A stretch of DNA of 44,549 bases from Bradyrhizobium sp. Its GTDB lineage: Bacteria; Pseudomonadota; Alphaproteobacteria; Rhizobiales; Xanthobacteraceae. Position 1 is the stretch's first letter; each line of letters starts with the position of its first letter. The position numbers and the translations under genes are program-made. The notes under the pieces are model-generated. The model had not been told where the DNA came from and did not search any database. It saw nothing but the letters and a program-made list of their open reading frames with translations. The DNA lies in contig NZ_JAUYAN010000268.1 in assembly GCF_030693485.1 (NCBI RefSeq), positions 1-44,549 of the forward strand, in the 5' to 3' direction. Positions 9,542 through 20,732 of this stretch are shown piece after piece.

Positions 9542-10378
9542 TTATTCGGCGGCCTGCTTGGCTCCCCGGACCCCTTGGGCCAGAGCGGACACCAGATCGG
9601 CTACCGCCCGAACGGTTTTCGCGGTCGCCTTGCCCTCGGCATCGAGGCTGCCGGCCAGGGCATCGACCAGCGCGGTGCCGACCACGGCGCCATCGGCGGT
9701 CTCCGCGATGCCGCGGGCGGCCTCCGGGGTTCGGATGCCGAAGCCGACGCAAACCGGCAATTTGGTGTGCCGCTTGATGCGGGCGACGGCTTCGCCGACC
9801 ACGGCGGTATCGGCGCTGGCGCTGCCGGTGATGCCCGTGATCGAGACGTAATAGACAAAGCCGGAAGTGTTGGCGAGCACCGCGGGCAGCCGCCTGTCAT
9901 CGGTGGTCGGCGTCGCCAGCCGGATGAAATTCAGTCCCGCCTTCATCGCCGGCAGGCACAATTCGGCGTCTTCCTCCGGCGGCAGGTCGACGATGATCAG
10001 CCCGTCGACCCCGGCGGATTTCGCGTCGACGAGAAACTTGTCGACGCCGTAGATGTAGATCGGATTGTAGTAACCCATCAGCACCAGCGGCGTCGCGTTG
10101 TCGCCTTTGCGAAACTCGCCGACCATCGCCAGCGTTTTCTTCAGCGTCATGCCGGCCTTCAGCGCACGCAGGCCCGCCGCCTGAATCGACGGACCATCCG
10201 CCATCGGATCGGTAAAGGGCATGCCGATCTCGATGATGTCGGCGCCGGCTTTCGGCAGCGCCGTGATGATCTCGAGCGCGGTCGCGGGATCGGGATCGCC
10301 GGCCATCAGGAAGGTGACAAAGGCCGAACGGCCCTGCCTTTTCAGCTCGGCGAAGCGGGTGTCGATGCGGGTGGTCAT
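9542..10378 (-). CDS. trpA: TrpA, tryptophan synthase alpha subunit
   Basis: 278 residues, TIM barrel. The catalytic glutamate and aspartate are both in [16 protein letters not shown]. It cleaves indole-3-glycerol phosphate to indole, which is channelled to TrpB. I chose the ATG at 10378 ([12 protein letters not shown]), 55 bases after the trpB stop; the frame is open a little upstream, but that gives a non-conserved extension. It is part of trpF-trpB-trpA-accD-folC. Confidence 0.96.
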   Translation of the reverse strand: MTTRIDTRFAELKRQGRSAFVTFLMAGDPDPATALEIITALPKAGADIIEIGMPFTDPMADGPSIQAAGLRALKAGMTLKKTLAMVGEFRKGDNATPLVLMGYYNPIYIYGVDKFLVDAKSAGVDGLIIVDLPPEEDAELCLPAMKAGLNFIRLATPTTDDRRLPAVLANTSGFVYYVSITGITGSASADTAVVGEAVARIKRHTKLPVCVGFGIRTPEAARGIAETADGAVVGTALVDALAGSLDAEGKATAKTVRAVADLVSALAQGVRGAKQAAE

Positions 10379-10433
10379 GATCGAGTTCCAAAACCGCGCA
10401 GCGCGCCGTGTGAGAGACCGATGCAAGAAGCGA

Positions 10434-11651
<1,218 letters not shown>

Positions 11652-11658
11652 CGGACCA

Positions 11659-12480
11659 TCAACTCTTGTTGGCGCGTCGCGCTGCCTCTGCTCCCTCTCC
11701 CCGCCCTTGCGGGGAGAGGGTTGGGGTGAGGGGCTCTTTCGGCAAATTCGGTGACAGATGTGAACGCTGTGAGTCCCCCTCACCCGGATCGCAAGCGCGA
11801 TCCGACCTCTCCCCGTAAACGGGGAGAGGTGAAGTAAGTTCGGTGGCGCGCGCGGCGCGAATGAAATGGCGGATCATCTCGGGATCCTTGATGCCGGAGG
11901 CGCGCTCGACGCCGGAGGACACATCGACGCCGCCGGCGCGGGTGACGCGGACGGCTTCCGCGACATTGCCGGCATGCAGGCCGCCCGAGACCATGAAAGG
12001 CAGCTTGAGATCGAGATGTTCCAGCACATGCCAGTCGAACACCGCGCCGAGGCCGCCCGGACGCGTGGCGTCCCTGGGCGGGCGGGCATCGAACAGGATG
12101 CGATCGGCGACCGCGGCATAGCCAGGCAACGGCGCGAGGTCGGCCACGGTCTCCACCGCCATCGCCTTCATGACCGGCAATCCGAAGGCCTGCTTGATGT
12201 CGCGCAGCCGCGCCACGGTCTCCTTGCCATGCACCTGCAAAATATCCGGCCGCAGCGCCTCGACGATATTGGCGAGCGTGGCGTCGTCGGCATCGACCGT
12301 GAGCGCCACCTTTGTCGCGCGGCCCCTGGCCTGCTGGCCGAGTTCGCGCGCGGCTTCCAGGCTGATGTGCCGGGGCGAGGGCGGAAAGAACACGAATCCG
12401 ACCATGTCCGCGCCAGCCCGCAGCGCGACGTCGAGCGTCTCGCGCGTGGACAGGCCGCAGATTTTGACGATCAGGGACAT
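11659..12480 (-). CDS. trpF: TrpF, phosphoribosylanthranilate isomerase with a repeat-derived tail
   Basis: 273 residues, but the conserved (beta/alpha)8 domain ends near residue 215 at [12 protein letters not shown]; the usual length is 205-220. The catalytic cysteine is in VKICGLS and the aspartate in [11 protein letters not shown]. The last 58 or so residues are translated from a GC-rich palindromic repeat that replaced the normal stop. The tail reads like low-complexity repeat sequence ([28 protein letters not shown]). The frame stops just before trpB. The enzyme isomerises N-(5-phosphoribosyl)anthranilate in tryptophan synthesis. Confidence 0.93.
   Translation of the reverse strand: MSLIVKICGLSTRETLDVALRAGADMVGFVFFPPSPRHISLEAARELGQQARGRATKVALTVDADDATLANIVEALRPDILQVHGKETVARLRDIKQAFGLPVMKAMAVETVADLAPLPGYAAVADRILFDARPPRDATRPGGLGAVFDWHVLEHLDLKLPFMVSGGLHAGNVAEAVRVTRAGGVDVSSGVERASGIKDPEMIRHFIRAARATELTSPLPVYGERSDRACDPGEGDSQRSHLSPNLPKEPLTPTLSPQGRGEGAEAARRANKS
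11693..11830. repeat. Palindromic repeat cluster inserted in the 3' end of trpF
   Basis: Two perfect 12-base hairpins, ccctctccccgc/gcggggagaggg at 11693-11720 (loop cctt) and acctctccccgt/acggggagaggt at 11805-11830 (loop aa), flank a smaller hairpin GGATCGC-AAGC-GCGATCC at 11786-11803. The unit CCCTCACCC lies in opposite orientations between them. This is a REP/BIME-like arrangement, and all of it is read as protein in the trpF frame. Confidence 0.8.
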
Positions 12481-12560
12481 GGTTTCAAAGCAGGCCGGTT
12501 TTCAAGGCACGGATACGGGCGCCAGCGACAGGACAGGCAAGGAAGCTGACGGGGCGGGTT

Positions 12561-12959
12561 CTACAACGTCGCGCCCTGCTTGTCTCGCCCGCCGGTCCCA
12601 TAGGCGCCGCCCTGCGTCAACGCGGGAAGCCGCTGCAAATCGCCGCGCGGGGCCGTCACGCTCGCGCGCAGATCGGCCAGTTGCGCCCGCGCCGCCCGGG
12701 CGTCGGCCTCGTGCCGGCGCGCGGAACGCCGCCAGTGGCTCTGCCGGAACCAGGTCGCCGTGCCGCCCGCCGCCACGCCAAGGATCGCCACCACGATGAT
12801 GACCACGAACAGCGGCAGCGTCACCGCGACCGTCGGAAAGGCGGAATTGAACGGATCGAACGACACCGTCACCAGATGGCGATTGGCGACCGCAAAGATC
12901 ACGAAGAACAGGCCCAGCGGAATCAGCACCAGAGCGGAGAAGAATTTTCGCATGGTCAT
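12561..12959 (-). CDS. LapA-domain (DUF1049) membrane protein
   Basis: 132 residues. Two hydrophobic segments are visible (about 8-24 and 43-64), separated by NRHLVTVSFDPFNS, the loop characteristic of LapA-domain proteins, then a basic, coiled, probably cytoplasmic tail. In enterobacteria LapA acts with LapB in controlling LPS synthesis; no lapB is seen nearby, so the role here is inferred from the domain only. It lies between ihfB and trpF, its usual place in Rhizobiales. Confidence 0.82.
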   Translation of the reverse strand: MTMRKFFSALVLIPLGLFFVIFAVANRHLVTVSFDPFNSAFPTVAVTLPLFVVIIVVAILGVAAGGTATWFRQSHWRRSARRHEADARAARAQLADLRASVTAPRGDLQRLPALTQGGAYGTGGRDKQGATL

Positions 12960-13027
12960 CTCTCGCGTTGACGGAGGCGGCCTGTGTCTCCCGCACCCTC
13001 GGCGGACTGAGTGCCGGTACGCGACGC

Positions 13028-13333
13028 CTAGGCGCCGGCCTCGGGAGCCGCGCCGTCGCGGTTCAGCCGTTCGCGCATTTCCTTGCCGGTCTTGAAAAAC
13101 GGAACGCTCTTCTGATCGACCGGCACGTGTGCCCCGGTGCGCGGATTGCGTCCGGCGCGGGCGGGGCGATGCTTGACCGAGAACGCGCCGAACCCGCGCA
13201 GCTCGACCCGGTCGCCGCGCGCCAGGGCTGCCACGATCTCATCGAGGATCGCGTTCACGATATTCTCGACATCCCGCTGGTAGAGGTGCGGGTTGTGCTC
13301 GGCGATACGCTGAACAAGTTCGGATTTGATCAT
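13028..13333 (-). CDS. ihfB: IhfB, integration host factor beta subunit
   Basis: 101 residues, HU/IHF fold, starting [18 protein letters not shown]. The DNA-clamping arm carries [12 protein letters not shown] with the intercalating proline, and [15 protein letters not shown] ends the fold. With IhfA it bends DNA strongly at specific sites. It lies between sppA and the LapA-type gene. The 171-base gap before it (13334-13504) shows no gene. Confidence 0.95.
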   Translation of the reverse strand: MIKSELVQRIAEHNPHLYQRDVENIVNAILDEIVAALARGDRVELRGFGAFSVKHRPARAGRNPRTGAHVPVDQKSVPFFKTGKEMRERLNRDGAAPEAGA

Positions 13334-13504
13334 CGAGATTGGGACCCGGGAACATGCGGAAATGCATTTCCGTGAAAATGCCTTGAACTGTCAAGCCGCT
13401 AAATCGAATTTGGGCCTCGCGAAAGGGCGTGACAAACGGCCGGATTCAGGATTGCGAGGATACCCGCAGTGCGGGAAACGGGGCCGGCACCCGACCGAGG
13501 GTGA

Positions 13505-14485
13505 TCAATTGGCCCCCGCGGGTTGCCACAATGCCAGCATTCCGTCGAGACCGAGGCGATCGACGGCCTGGACCAGGCCGGCATGCTCGACCTGACGCGC
13601 GATCACGCTCAACCCCAGCGCGTCCAGCGTAAAAGAGGCCGCCGTTCGCAAAAAAGTCAGATCGCCGAGTCGCGGTGTCAGCTTGAAGTCGCGCACCGGC
13701 AAATCGGGCTTGACGTTTTTCTGGGCAACCAGCCAGGCAATGGCGGTCTTCTCGTCGCCGAGCGCATCGACCAGCCTGAGTTCGACCGCCTGGCGGCCGG
13801 TGAAGATCCGCCCGTCCGCGACTTTTTCAAGCAAGGCATCGTCCATGCCGCGCCGTTGCTTCACGAGGCCGCGGAACCAGGCGTAGGAATCCTTGACCAG
13901 CGAATCCAGTGCAGCGCGCGCTTCCGGACTGGTCGGCTCAAATCCGTTGGGCGCGGCTTTCAGCGGCGAGGATTTCACCTCCTCGACCTTGATGCCGACG
14001 GTTTTCATCAACTCGCTGAAATTCGGATACTGGAACAGCACACCGATCGAGCCAACCAGCGAGCTTTGCTGCGCCACGATGTGATCGGCCGCGATCGCGG
14101 TGATGTAGCCGCCGGATGCCGCCAGTCCCTCGACCACCACCACCACCGGCTTCTTCGCCTTCAGGCGCACCAGCGCGTCGTAGAGTTGCTCGGAGCCGGC
14201 GGTGGTGCCGCCGGGTGAATTGATATGCACGACGACGGCCGCGGCGCTGGATTTTTCCAGCCGCTCCAGCGCCTCGACGCGTCCACTGTCGCTGCGAATC
14301 AGGCCATCGATCTTGACCCGTGCGATCGAGCCCGACGTGGTGAACGCGCCGCGGCCGGCCGGCGTCGCCACCACCGCAACCGTGACGATGGCCGCGATCA
14401 CGACCAGGGCTGCGAGCACTCGCCAGAACGTCAGCTTGCGGCGAATCCGGCGGCGATCGACGATCACGTCTGAATCAAGCGACAT
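13505..14485 (-). CDS. sppA: SppA, signal peptide peptidase (S49 family)
   Basis: 326 residues, one N-terminal membrane segment (about 20-42, VLAALVVIAAIVTVAVVA). The catalytic serine is in GLAASGGYITA, followed by SSLVGSIGVLFQYPN and a lysine-containing segment SSPLKAAPNG. It is a short, single-domain SppA that digests cleaved signal peptides in the membrane. I chose the ATG at 14485; the frame upstream is short and not conserved. Confidence 0.93.
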   Translation of the reverse strand: MSLDSDVIVDRRRIRRKLTFWRVLAALVVIAAIVTVAVVATPAGRGAFTTSGSIARVKIDGLIRSDSGRVEALERLEKSSAAAVVVHINSPGGTTAGSEQLYDALVRLKAKKPVVVVVEGLAASGGYITAIAADHIVAQQSSLVGSIGVLFQYPNFSELMKTVGIKVEEVKSSPLKAAPNGFEPTSPEARAALDSLVKDSYAWFRGLVKQRRGMDDALLEKVADGRIFTGRQAVELRLVDALGDEKTAIAWLVAQKNVKPDLPVRDFKLTPRLGDLTFLRTAASFTLDALGLSVIARQVEHAGLVQAVDRLGLDGMLALWQPAGAN

Positions 14486-14594
14486 CGAGAATTCTCCCAG
14501 CGAGCAGTCGTTGAGGGGCCGCACGGTATTCTCCGCGCAGCCCTAATATATCGTGCCTCAATTACATCAATTGCGATGCAATATGAAGAAAACA

Positions 14595-14745
14595 AGGCCC
14601 CGTCGTCGTTCCGGCGGACGCCGGAACCCATACTCCGCGGCAGCAATTGTCGCAGTAGGCGTCTGCCACGGCGTCCGTATCGACAGGACACGGCGTATGG
14701 ATCCCGGCTCGCGCTCGCAAGGGCTCGCTTGGCCGGGACGACACC
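14595..14745. repeat. Dispersed intergenic repeat between sppA and rpsA
   Basis: No gene in 14486-14810. It holds a GC-rich element with inverted CCGGCGGACGCCGG-type segments and 'atggatcccggctcgcgctc', closely similar to the element at 21950-22100 (atggatcccggcgcgcaac ... gcttggcc). Two related copies in one window support a genome-wide repeat. Confidence 0.55.
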
Positions 14746-14753
14746 GTGGATAC

Positions 14754-14783
14754 AAAAAAGGGCCCCGGTCGAAACCGGGGCCC
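14754..14783 (-). terminator. Intrinsic terminator of rpsA
   Basis: A perfect 10-base stem, GGGCCCCGGT/ACCGGGGCCC, with a 4-base loop. On the minus strand it is followed by six T residues. It lies 27 bases past the rpsA stop. Confidence 0.93.
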
Positions 14784-14810
14784 GATTGATCGGAAACGAA
14801 CAAGCGGAAC

Positions 14811-16514
14811 TTACTTGTCGGTACGCTGCTTGAGCGCGGTGCCGAGAATGTCGCCCAGCGTCGCCCCCGAATCGGAGGAGCCGTATTGCGCGATGGCTTC
14901 CTTCTCTTCGGCGACTTCCAGCGCCTTGATCGAAACCTGCACCTTGCGGGCCTTCTTGTCGAACTGGATCACCCGCGCATCGACCTTTTCGCCGACGGCG
15001 AAACGCTCGGCGCGCTGATCTGAACGCTCACGCGCCAGTTCGGACCGCTTGATGAAGGTATTGAAGTCGGTGCCGGCGATCTTCACCTCGATGCCGCTTT
15101 CCTTCACTTCCAGCACTTCGCAGGTCACGACCGCGCCCTTCTTGACGTCGCCCGGCTCGGCGAAGGGGTCGCCTTCGAGCTGCTTGACGCCGAGCGAGAT
15201 GCGCTCCTTTTCGACATCGACATCGAGCACGATGGCCTTGACCATGTCGCCCTTCTTGAAGTTGTCGATCACCTGCTCGCCCGGAAGCTTCCAGTCGAGG
15301 TCGGACAGATGGACCATGCCGTCGACATCGCCATCGAGACCCAGGAACAGGCCGAACTCGGTCTTGTTCTTGACTTCGCCTTCGACCGTGGCGCCGACCG
15401 GGAACTTCTCGACGAACACTTCCCAGGGATTGCGCATGGTCTGCTTGAGGCCGAGCGAAATGCGGCGCTTGACCGAATCGACCTCGAGAACCTGCACTTC
15501 GACTTCCTGCGAGGTCGAAACGATCTTGCCGGGATGCATGTTCTTCTTGGTCCACGACATTTCCGAGACGTGGATCAGGCCTTCGATGCCCGGCTCCAGT
15601 TCGACGAACGCGCCGTAGTCGGTGATGTTGGTGACGCGGCCGGTGAAGCGCGCATTGAGCGGATACTTGGCCTCGATGCCCTGCCACGGATCGTCCAGCA
15701 ACTGCTTCATGCCGAGCGAAATGCGGTGGGTCTCGTGGTTGATCTTGATGATCTTGACCTTGACGGTCTGGCCGATGGTGAGCACTTCGGTCGGGTGATT
15801 GACCCGGCGCCAGGCGATGTCGGTGACGTGCAGCAGGCCGTCGATGCCGCCGAGGTCGACGAACGCACCGTAATCGGTGATGTTCTTGACGACGCCGTCG
15901 ATGACCTGGCCCTCTTCGAGGTTCTGCACCAGTTCCTGGCGCTGTTCGGCGCGGGTCTCTTCGAGAACCGTGCGGCGCGACACCACGATGTTGCCGCGGC
16001 GGCGATCCATCTTGAGAATCTGGAACGGCTGCGAATTGTTCATCAGCGGCGCGACGTCGCGGATCGGGCGGATGTCGACCTGCGAGCGCGGCAGGAAGGC
16101 CACCGCGCCGTCGAGGTCGACGGTGAAGCCGCCCTTGACCTGGTTGAAGATGACGCCGTGAACCTTCTCGTTGTTGTTGAAGGCCTTCTCGAGCTTGCCC
16201 CAGCTCTCCTCGCGGCGCGCCTTGTCGCGCGACAGCACGGCTTCGCCGAGCGCATTCTCGATGCGGTCGAGGAACACCTCGACCTCGTCGCCTACCTTGA
16301 GTTCGCTTTCCTTGCCGGGCCCCGCGAATTCACGCAGCGCCACGCGGCCTTCGGTCTTCAGGCCGACGTCGATGACGGCCATGTCCTTCTCGATCGCAAC
16401 AACGATGCCCTTGATGACGGAGCTTTCCTGCAGATTGCCGCCGGCAAAGGATTCATCGAGCATCGCGGCGAAATCGTCGCGGGAAGGGTTATAGGAAGTA
16501 GCAGTCGAAGCCAT
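14811..16514 (-). CDS. rpsA: RpsA, 30S ribosomal protein S1
   Basis: 567 residues with six S1 (OB-fold) repeats, seen as recurrent G-x-V-x3-TDYGAFVDLG / TDYGAFVELEPGIEGLIHVSEMSW motifs. It binds the mRNA leader and helps initiation on structured messages. It has the normal length for alphaproteobacteria and is followed by a strong terminator. cmk lies 247 bases upstream; that gap shows no gene and presumably holds the rpsA promoter and leader. Confidence 0.97.
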   Translation of the reverse strand: MASTATSYNPSRDDFAAMLDESFAGGNLQESSVIKGIVVAIEKDMAVIDVGLKTEGRVALREFAGPGKESELKVGDEVEVFLDRIENALGEAVLSRDKARREESWGKLEKAFNNNEKVHGVIFNQVKGGFTVDLDGAVAFLPRSQVDIRPIRDVAPLMNNSQPFQILKMDRRRGNIVVSRRTVLEETRAEQRQELVQNLEEGQVIDGVVKNITDYGAFVDLGGIDGLLHVTDIAWRRVNHPTEVLTIGQTVKVKIIKINHETHRISLGMKQLLDDPWQGIEAKYPLNARFTGRVTNITDYGAFVELEPGIEGLIHVSEMSWTKKNMHPGKIVSTSQEVEVQVLEVDSVKRRISLGLKQTMRNPWEVFVEKFPVGATVEGEVKNKTEFGLFLGLDGDVDGMVHLSDLDWKLPGEQVIDNFKKGDMVKAIVLDVDVEKERISLGVKQLEGDPFAEPGDVKKGAVVTCEVLEVKESGIEVKIAGTDFNTFIKRSELARERSDQRAERFAVGEKVDARVIQFDKKARKVQVSIKALEVAEEKEAIAQYGSSDSGATLGDILGTALKQRTDK

Positions 16515-16761
16515 TTGTTCTCCAGATGCGGGTATCGCCGGCCATTCGGGTTAAAGGGCGTATCGGAAGGTGAAGTGTCAGGGTTCCGCAAACCCTGACG
16601 ACCGCCCCGCAAAAAATCGCGAGAGCGGGCCGGCAGCATGCCTGCACGTTCGATACGTTGATTATCCGGAACCTGAACGAGGCAAGCGGCCTCGGGATCG
16701 ATGTTCAAGACCTGGAGCGGGCTTTCCTCCAATGACGGCAGCGGTTTCGTTTGAGGAGCAC

Positions 16762-17400
16762 TCAAACCCGATGCCGGCCCGCTCGGACGGCCTCGACAAT
16801 GTCGATGGCGGCCCGGACGCCGCTTTCTATATCCAAATGCGAGTTATCGAGCAAGTGTGCATCCGCGGCCGCTTTCAGAGGCGCCGCGGCCCGGTTCTGG
16901 TCGCGCTCGTCGCGCCTGAGGATATCCGCCAGCACCGCGGCCTCGTCGGCGGGTTCGCCTCGCGCCAGCGCTTCCAGGGTCCGGCGCCGGGCCCGGACTC
17001 TGGGGTCGGCGATGACGAAAATCTTCACGTCGGCATGCGGGCAGATCACGGTGCCGATATCGCGGCCATCGAGCACCGCGCCGGGCGGATCGGCCGCGAA
17101 CTGCCGCTGAAAATTGATCAATGCTTCCCGCACCCTGGGGATGGCCGAGACGACCGAGGCGGCCTCGCCCACCAATTGGGTTTTTAAAGCCGGATTTCCG
17201 AACTTTTCGGGATCGAGTTCCAGCGCGGCGGCGACCGCGAGGTTCTCGTCGGTGAGGTCGGCGCCGGCATCCAGCAGGGCCTTGGCCACCGCGCGGTAGA
17301 TCACGCCGGTATCAAGATGACGGTAGTGGTAATGATGGGCGAGCCGTTTGCCGAGCGTGCCCTTGCCCGAGGCTGCGGGTCCGTCGATGGCGATGATCAT
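16762..17400 (-). CDS. cmk: Cmk, cytidylate kinase
   Basis: 212 residues. The P-loop [18 protein letters not shown] is at the N-terminus; [21 protein letters not shown] and [16 protein letters not shown] follow, typical of CMP kinases. It phosphorylates CMP/dCMP. Its ATG overlaps the aroA stop (ATGA), so the pair is translationally coupled; aroA-cmk-rpsA is a conserved order. Confidence 0.96.
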   Translation of the reverse strand: MIIAIDGPAASGKGTLGKRLAHHYHYRHLDTGVIYRAVAKALLDAGADLTDENLAVAAALELDPEKFGNPALKTQLVGEAASVVSAIPRVREALINFQRQFAADPPGAVLDGRDIGTVICPHADVKIFVIADPRVRARRRTLEALARGEPADEAAVLADILRRDERDQNRAAAPLKAAADAHLLDNSHLDIESGVRAAIDIVEAVRAGRHRV

Positions 17401-18734
17401 GAGAACTCCGCGCCAAGCCCGCGCATCATCGGGATGAAATCCGGAAAGCTGGTGGCGATGAAGGCGGTGTCGTCGACCTTGACCGGCTTGTCGGAGGCAA
17501 GCCCCATCACCAGCGCCGACATCGCGATGCGGTGATCCATGTGGGTGGCGACCAGGCCGCCGCCGGGCACATGGCCCTTGCCTTCGACAATCAGATCATC
17601 GCCCACGATCTCGACCTGGACGCCGTTGACGCGCAGCATGGCGGCGGTGGCTTCCAGCCGGTCGGATTCCTTGACCCGCAGTTCCTGCAGGCCGCGCATG
17701 ATGGTGGTGCCTTCGGCGAAGGCGGCCGCCACCGCCAGCACCAGATATTCGTCGATCATCGAGGGCGCGCGCTCCGGCGGCACCTCGACGCCACGCAGTT
17801 TCGAGGCGCGGACCCGGAACCGGGCCATCGGCTCGCCGGCGTCGCCGCGAACCTCGCTTTCCTCGATCGACGCGCCCATCTCGCGCAGCGTCGTAAACAG
17901 GCCGGTGCGCAGCGGATTGGTCATGACGTCGGACAGAATGAGATCCGAGCCCTCGACGATCAGGGCCGCCACGATCGGGAACGCCGCCGACGACGGGTCC
18001 GCCGGCACCACGACACCGGCGCCGTGCAGCTCCGGCTGGCCTGTCAGCGCGATCTTGCGGCCGTGGCCGCCCTCAGGCGTTGAGACGATCTCCGCCCCAA
18101 AGTGCTTCAGCATCAGTTCGGTGTGGTCGCGGCTGGCTTCGGTCTCGATCACGGTGGTGATTCCCGGCGCGGCCAGCCCCGCCAGCAGCACCGCGGACTT
18201 GATCTGGGCCGAGGCCACCGGGGTGCGGTACAGGATCGGCAGCGGATCGCGCGCGCCGGTGAGGGTCAGCGGCAGGCGGCCGCCTTCCCCGCTGCTGCCG
18301 ACGGTGGCGCCCATCAGGCCCAGCGGATCGAGTATCCGCCGCATCGGCCGCGAGCGCAGCGAGGCGTCGCCGTCGAAGATCGCCGTGATCGGGCTGCCGG
18401 CGACCGCTCCCATCACCAGCCGGCAGCCGGTGCCGGAATTGCCGAAATCGAGCGGCGCTTGCGGCTGCGCGAACCCGGCCACGCCAACCCCGCGCACAAC
18501 CCACGCAAACGGGCCGGTCCGTTCCACTCTTGCGCCCAGCGCCCGCATCGATTTGGCGGTGTTGAGTACGTCTTCGCCCTCGAGCAGGCCGGAAATCCGG
18601 GTTTCGCCGACCGCCAGTGCGCCCAGAATCAGGGCCCGGTGCGAAATCGATTTGTCGCCGGGAACGCGGACTTTCCCGGTCAGGGGACCGCTGGCGCGGG
18701 ATTCAAGCGGCGTGGGCTGGTCAGATTGGGTCAA
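17397..18734 (-). CDS. aroA: AroA, 3-phosphoshikimate 1-carboxyvinyltransferase (EPSP synthase), class II-like
   Basis: 445 residues from the TTG at 18734 ([13 protein letters not shown]), which has a GAGGA ribosome site 6 bases upstream and resembles other Bradyrhizobium-type N-termini as I recall them; a GTG at 18785 in frame would add 17 residues of unusual composition. [31 protein letters not shown] and [13 protein letters not shown] are the active-site segments. The sequence resembles the Agrobacterium CP4 (class II) type, but where CP4 has NAATGCR this protein has NSGTGCR, with glycine at the position that gives CP4 its glyphosate tolerance. It joins shikimate-3-phosphate and PEP in chorismate synthesis. 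Confidence 0.94.
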   Translation of the reverse strand: MTQSDQPTPLESRASGPLTGKVRVPGDKSISHRALILGALAVGETRISGLLEGEDVLNTAKSMRALGARVERTGPFAWVVRGVGVAGFAQPQAPLDFGNSGTGCRLVMGAVAGSPITAIFDGDASLRSRPMRRILDPLGLMGATVGSSGEGGRLPLTLTGARDPLPILYRTPVASAQIKSAVLLAGLAAPGITTVIETEASRDHTELMLKHFGAEIVSTPEGGHGRKIALTGQPELHGAGVVVPADPSSAAFPIVAALIVEGSDLILSDVMTNPLRTGLFTTLREMGASIEESEVRGDAGEPMARFRVRASKLRGVEVPPERAPSMIDEYLVLAVAAAFAEGTTIMRGLQELRVKESDRLEATAAMLRVNGVQVEIVGDDLIVEGKGHVPGGGLVATHMDHRIAMSALVMGLASDKPVKVDDTAFIATSFPDFIPMMRGLGAEFS

Positions 18735-18880
18735 GATTGTGTCCTCTGCGCGGGCGCAGGTACCACATGACCCGCGCCGCGTCACGCCGCCGTCGGAATG
18801 CCCGCACAGCGCTATTGACAGGGCCGCGTCAACTAGCCAAGTGAAGCACCGTTTTTCGACAAATTCCCAGGACTCCCCAC

Positions 18881-19306
18881 GTGGCCAAATCCGATCTCGG
18901 AACCAAACGCATTTGCCCGACGACGGGTAAGAAGTTTTACGACCTCAACAAGAACCCGGTGATCTCACCCTACACCGGCGAGGTGGTGCCGATCGCGCCG
19001 ATTCCGCCGCCCCGGACCCGTGCCGACGCCGCGGCGCGCGCCGCTGCAGCCGCATCCGCCGCTTCAGCCGCCGAAGCTGTGGAGCCCGCCGAAGCCGAAG
19101 AATTGGTGCCGCTCGAGGAGGCCGATGCCGAGGAAAATACCGGCAAGGTGAAGGCCGCCGTTCCGGAGTCCGAGGACGACATCGAGATCGACGAGACCAT
19201 CGAAGACGACGATGATGACGATTCGACCTTCATCGCCGACGAGGAAGAAGGCGACGAGGACGTCACCGACATCATCGGCGACGTCGGCAGCGACGAAGAG
19301 ACTTGA
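18881..19306 (+). CDS. FYDLN acid domain protein (TIGR02300 family)
   Basis: 141 residues. The conserved N-terminus reads [19 protein letters not shown] and PVISPYTGE, with a Pro/Ala linker after it. The C-terminal half is extremely acidic (runs such as [17 protein letters not shown]). The function is unknown; the N-terminal part looks like a small zinc-ribbon-like fold with only one cysteine. The start is a GTG at 18881 that gives VAKSDLGTK. It is transcribed away from aroA and has its own terminator. Confidence 0.9.
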   Translation: MAKSDLGTKRICPTTGKKFYDLNKNPVISPYTGEVVPIAPIPPPRTRADAAARAAAAASAASAAEAVEPAEAEELVPLEEADAEENTGKVKAAVPESEDDIEIDETIEDDDDDDSTFIADEEEGDEDVTDIIGDVGSDEET

Positions 19307-19312
19307 GATCGA

Positions 19313-19336
19313 CCCTGAACTGTGTTCAGGGTTTTT
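19313..19336 (+). terminator. Intrinsic terminator after the FYDLN gene
   Basis: Stem CCCTGAAC/GTTCAGGG with a 3-base loop (tgt) followed by TTTTT; it separates the gene from the tRNA. Confidence 0.93.
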
Positions 19337-19371
19337 CCCCGCGAGTCGCCCAAGGCACGCGGGAAAGTTAA

Positions 19372-19444
<73 letters not shown>

Positions 19445-19447
<3 letters not shown>

Positions 19448-19508
19448 CGCTTCGCCCTTCGGGCTACGCGTGGCGCAGCCACGCAAGAGCCTGAAGGGCG
19501 AAGCGTGG
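19445..19508. repeat. Long inverted repeat abutting the tRNA 3' end
   Basis: Perfect 16-base arms CCACGCTTCGCCCTTC (19445-19460) and its complement (19493-19508) enclose a second inverted repeat, CGTGGC...GCCACG, so the whole forms a cruciform. The left arm starts within the tRNA CCA. It could act as a tRNA terminator or be a palindromic mobile repeat. The rest of the gap to 19597 shows no gene. Confidence 0.8.
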
Positions 19509-19597
19509 TGCCCGGCGTAGCCCTCTTGGGCGAAGACGGGCTGGAAGTACCCACCCGACACCATCTACCATCCAGGCTCACCTTCATGTGAGCGCCC

Positions 19598-19876
19598 ATG
19601 TGGTACGTCTACATCATCCGCAGCATCAATTCTCCGGAACAGGAATACATCGGCGCAACCGCCGATCTGAAGCGACGGCTGGCAGAGCATAATGCCGGCA
19701 AATCCGCGCACACCGCCAAATTCAAGCCTTGGCAGATAGTCTGGTATTGCGCTTTCCCGGATAAGTTCAAGGCACTGGAATTTGAGAAATATCTCAAATC
19801 CCACTCCGGACGCGCCTTTGCGAAGAAGCGCCTGAGTGGCGCAGCCATGAAGTCGGAAGCGCCGAACGTACGCTGA
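19598..19876 (+). CDS. GIY-YIG nuclease superfamily small protein
   Basis: 92 residues. It begins WYVYIIRS, then YIGATADLKRRLAEHN and FKALEFEKYLKS: the tyrosine-rich strands, arginine helix and glutamate of the GIY-YIG fold. Stand-alone proteins of this type (UPF0213/YhbQ-like) are common and mostly uncharacterised; DNA cleavage is possible but not shown. The ATG at 19598 is the only reasonable start. It sits directly after the tRNA-linked palindromes and may travel with them. Confidence 0.85.
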   Translation: MWYVYIIRSINSPEQEYIGATADLKRRLAEHNAGKSAHTAKFKPWQIVWYCAFPDKFKALEFEKYLKSHSGRAFAKKRLSGAAMKSEAPNVR

Positions 19877-19907
19877 AAACACCGGCCTGCGCGAATGACC
19901 GCCCCGC

Positions 19908-20201
19908 CTACTCCCCCAGCACCACATTGAGCCGGTCGCGCAGCGCCACCAGTTCGTTCTTCATCGCCAACAGCTCGGCGACCGAGCAATTTGAGGCCGC
20001 AAGGATGGCCTGCGGCACCGCCCTGGCTTTTTCCTTGAGCGCCTGCCCCTTCGGCGTCAGTGCGATCAGCACCTGGCGCTCGTCTTCGGTGCTGCGGGTG
20101 CGCCTGACCAATTCCGCCGCTTCCAGCCGTTTGAGCAGCGGGGTGAGCGTGCCGGAATCCAGCATGAGCCGTTCGCCGATATCCGTGACCGGGACGCCGC
20201 C
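19908..20201 (-). pseudogene. ohrR: OhrR/MarR-family peroxide-sensing repressor, 5' part deleted
   Basis: About 98 C-terminal residues remain: [33 protein letters not shown] is the second half of the winged helix, then [24 protein letters not shown] and the dimerisation helix. The N-terminal third, which carries the peroxide-reactive cysteine and the first dimer helix, is missing. Upstream of GGVPV the frame runs into the antisense of ohr. In intact loci OhrR represses ohr from a divergent promoter; here that promoter is gone too. The gene is non-functional unless the gap is an assembly error. Confidence 0.8.
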
Positions 20202-20561
20202 ACGCTGGACGGCGCGCTCGACGTCAAGCTCGCTAACCCGAAGGAACTGGGCGGCGGCGGCGGCGCCGGCAATAATCCCGAGCAGCTTTTCGCCGCCGGC
20301 TATGCCGCCTGCTTCATCGGCGCGATGAAGTTCGTCGCTTCCCAGGGCGGCCCGAAGGTGCCCGCCGATGCGTCGGTGACCTCGACGGTCGGCATCGGAC
20401 CGCGCGCGGCCGGCGGTTTCGGCCTCGACATCGACCTCGAAATCTCGCTGCCCGGCGTTTCGCGCGCGGAAGCCGAGGCGCTGGTGGCGAAGGCGCACCA
20501 GGTGTGCCCCTATTCCAACGCCACCCGCGGCAATGTCGATGTGCGCCTGAAGGTCGCGTAA
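20187..20561 (+). pseudogene. ohr: Ohr organic hydroperoxide reductase, 5' end deleted
   Basis: The plus frame reads about [22 protein letters not shown], then [21 protein letters not shown] and [17 protein letters not shown] to the stop, matching Ohr from about residue 20 to the end. Both catalytic cysteines (AACF and CPYSN) are kept, but there is no start codon, ribosome site or promoter. The first methionine in frame (20325) lies after the first catalytic cysteine. The break falls at 20187-20201, where the sequence also reads as ohrR on the other strand. Confidence 0.82.
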
Positions 20562-20732
20562 CTCCGACGCCGAATGGCCCGCCGACGTCGATCGGCGGGC
20601 CGCCGCACCGGCATTCGACATGCATCCCGGTGCGGGAAGGCATTCGCCTGCGCATTTGCGCAGCAGCCCGCCTGATGCTTAATGGCCGCGACGTTCCCTT
20701 AAAACCTCGCAAGAAACGGCCAAGAAGCCCCC

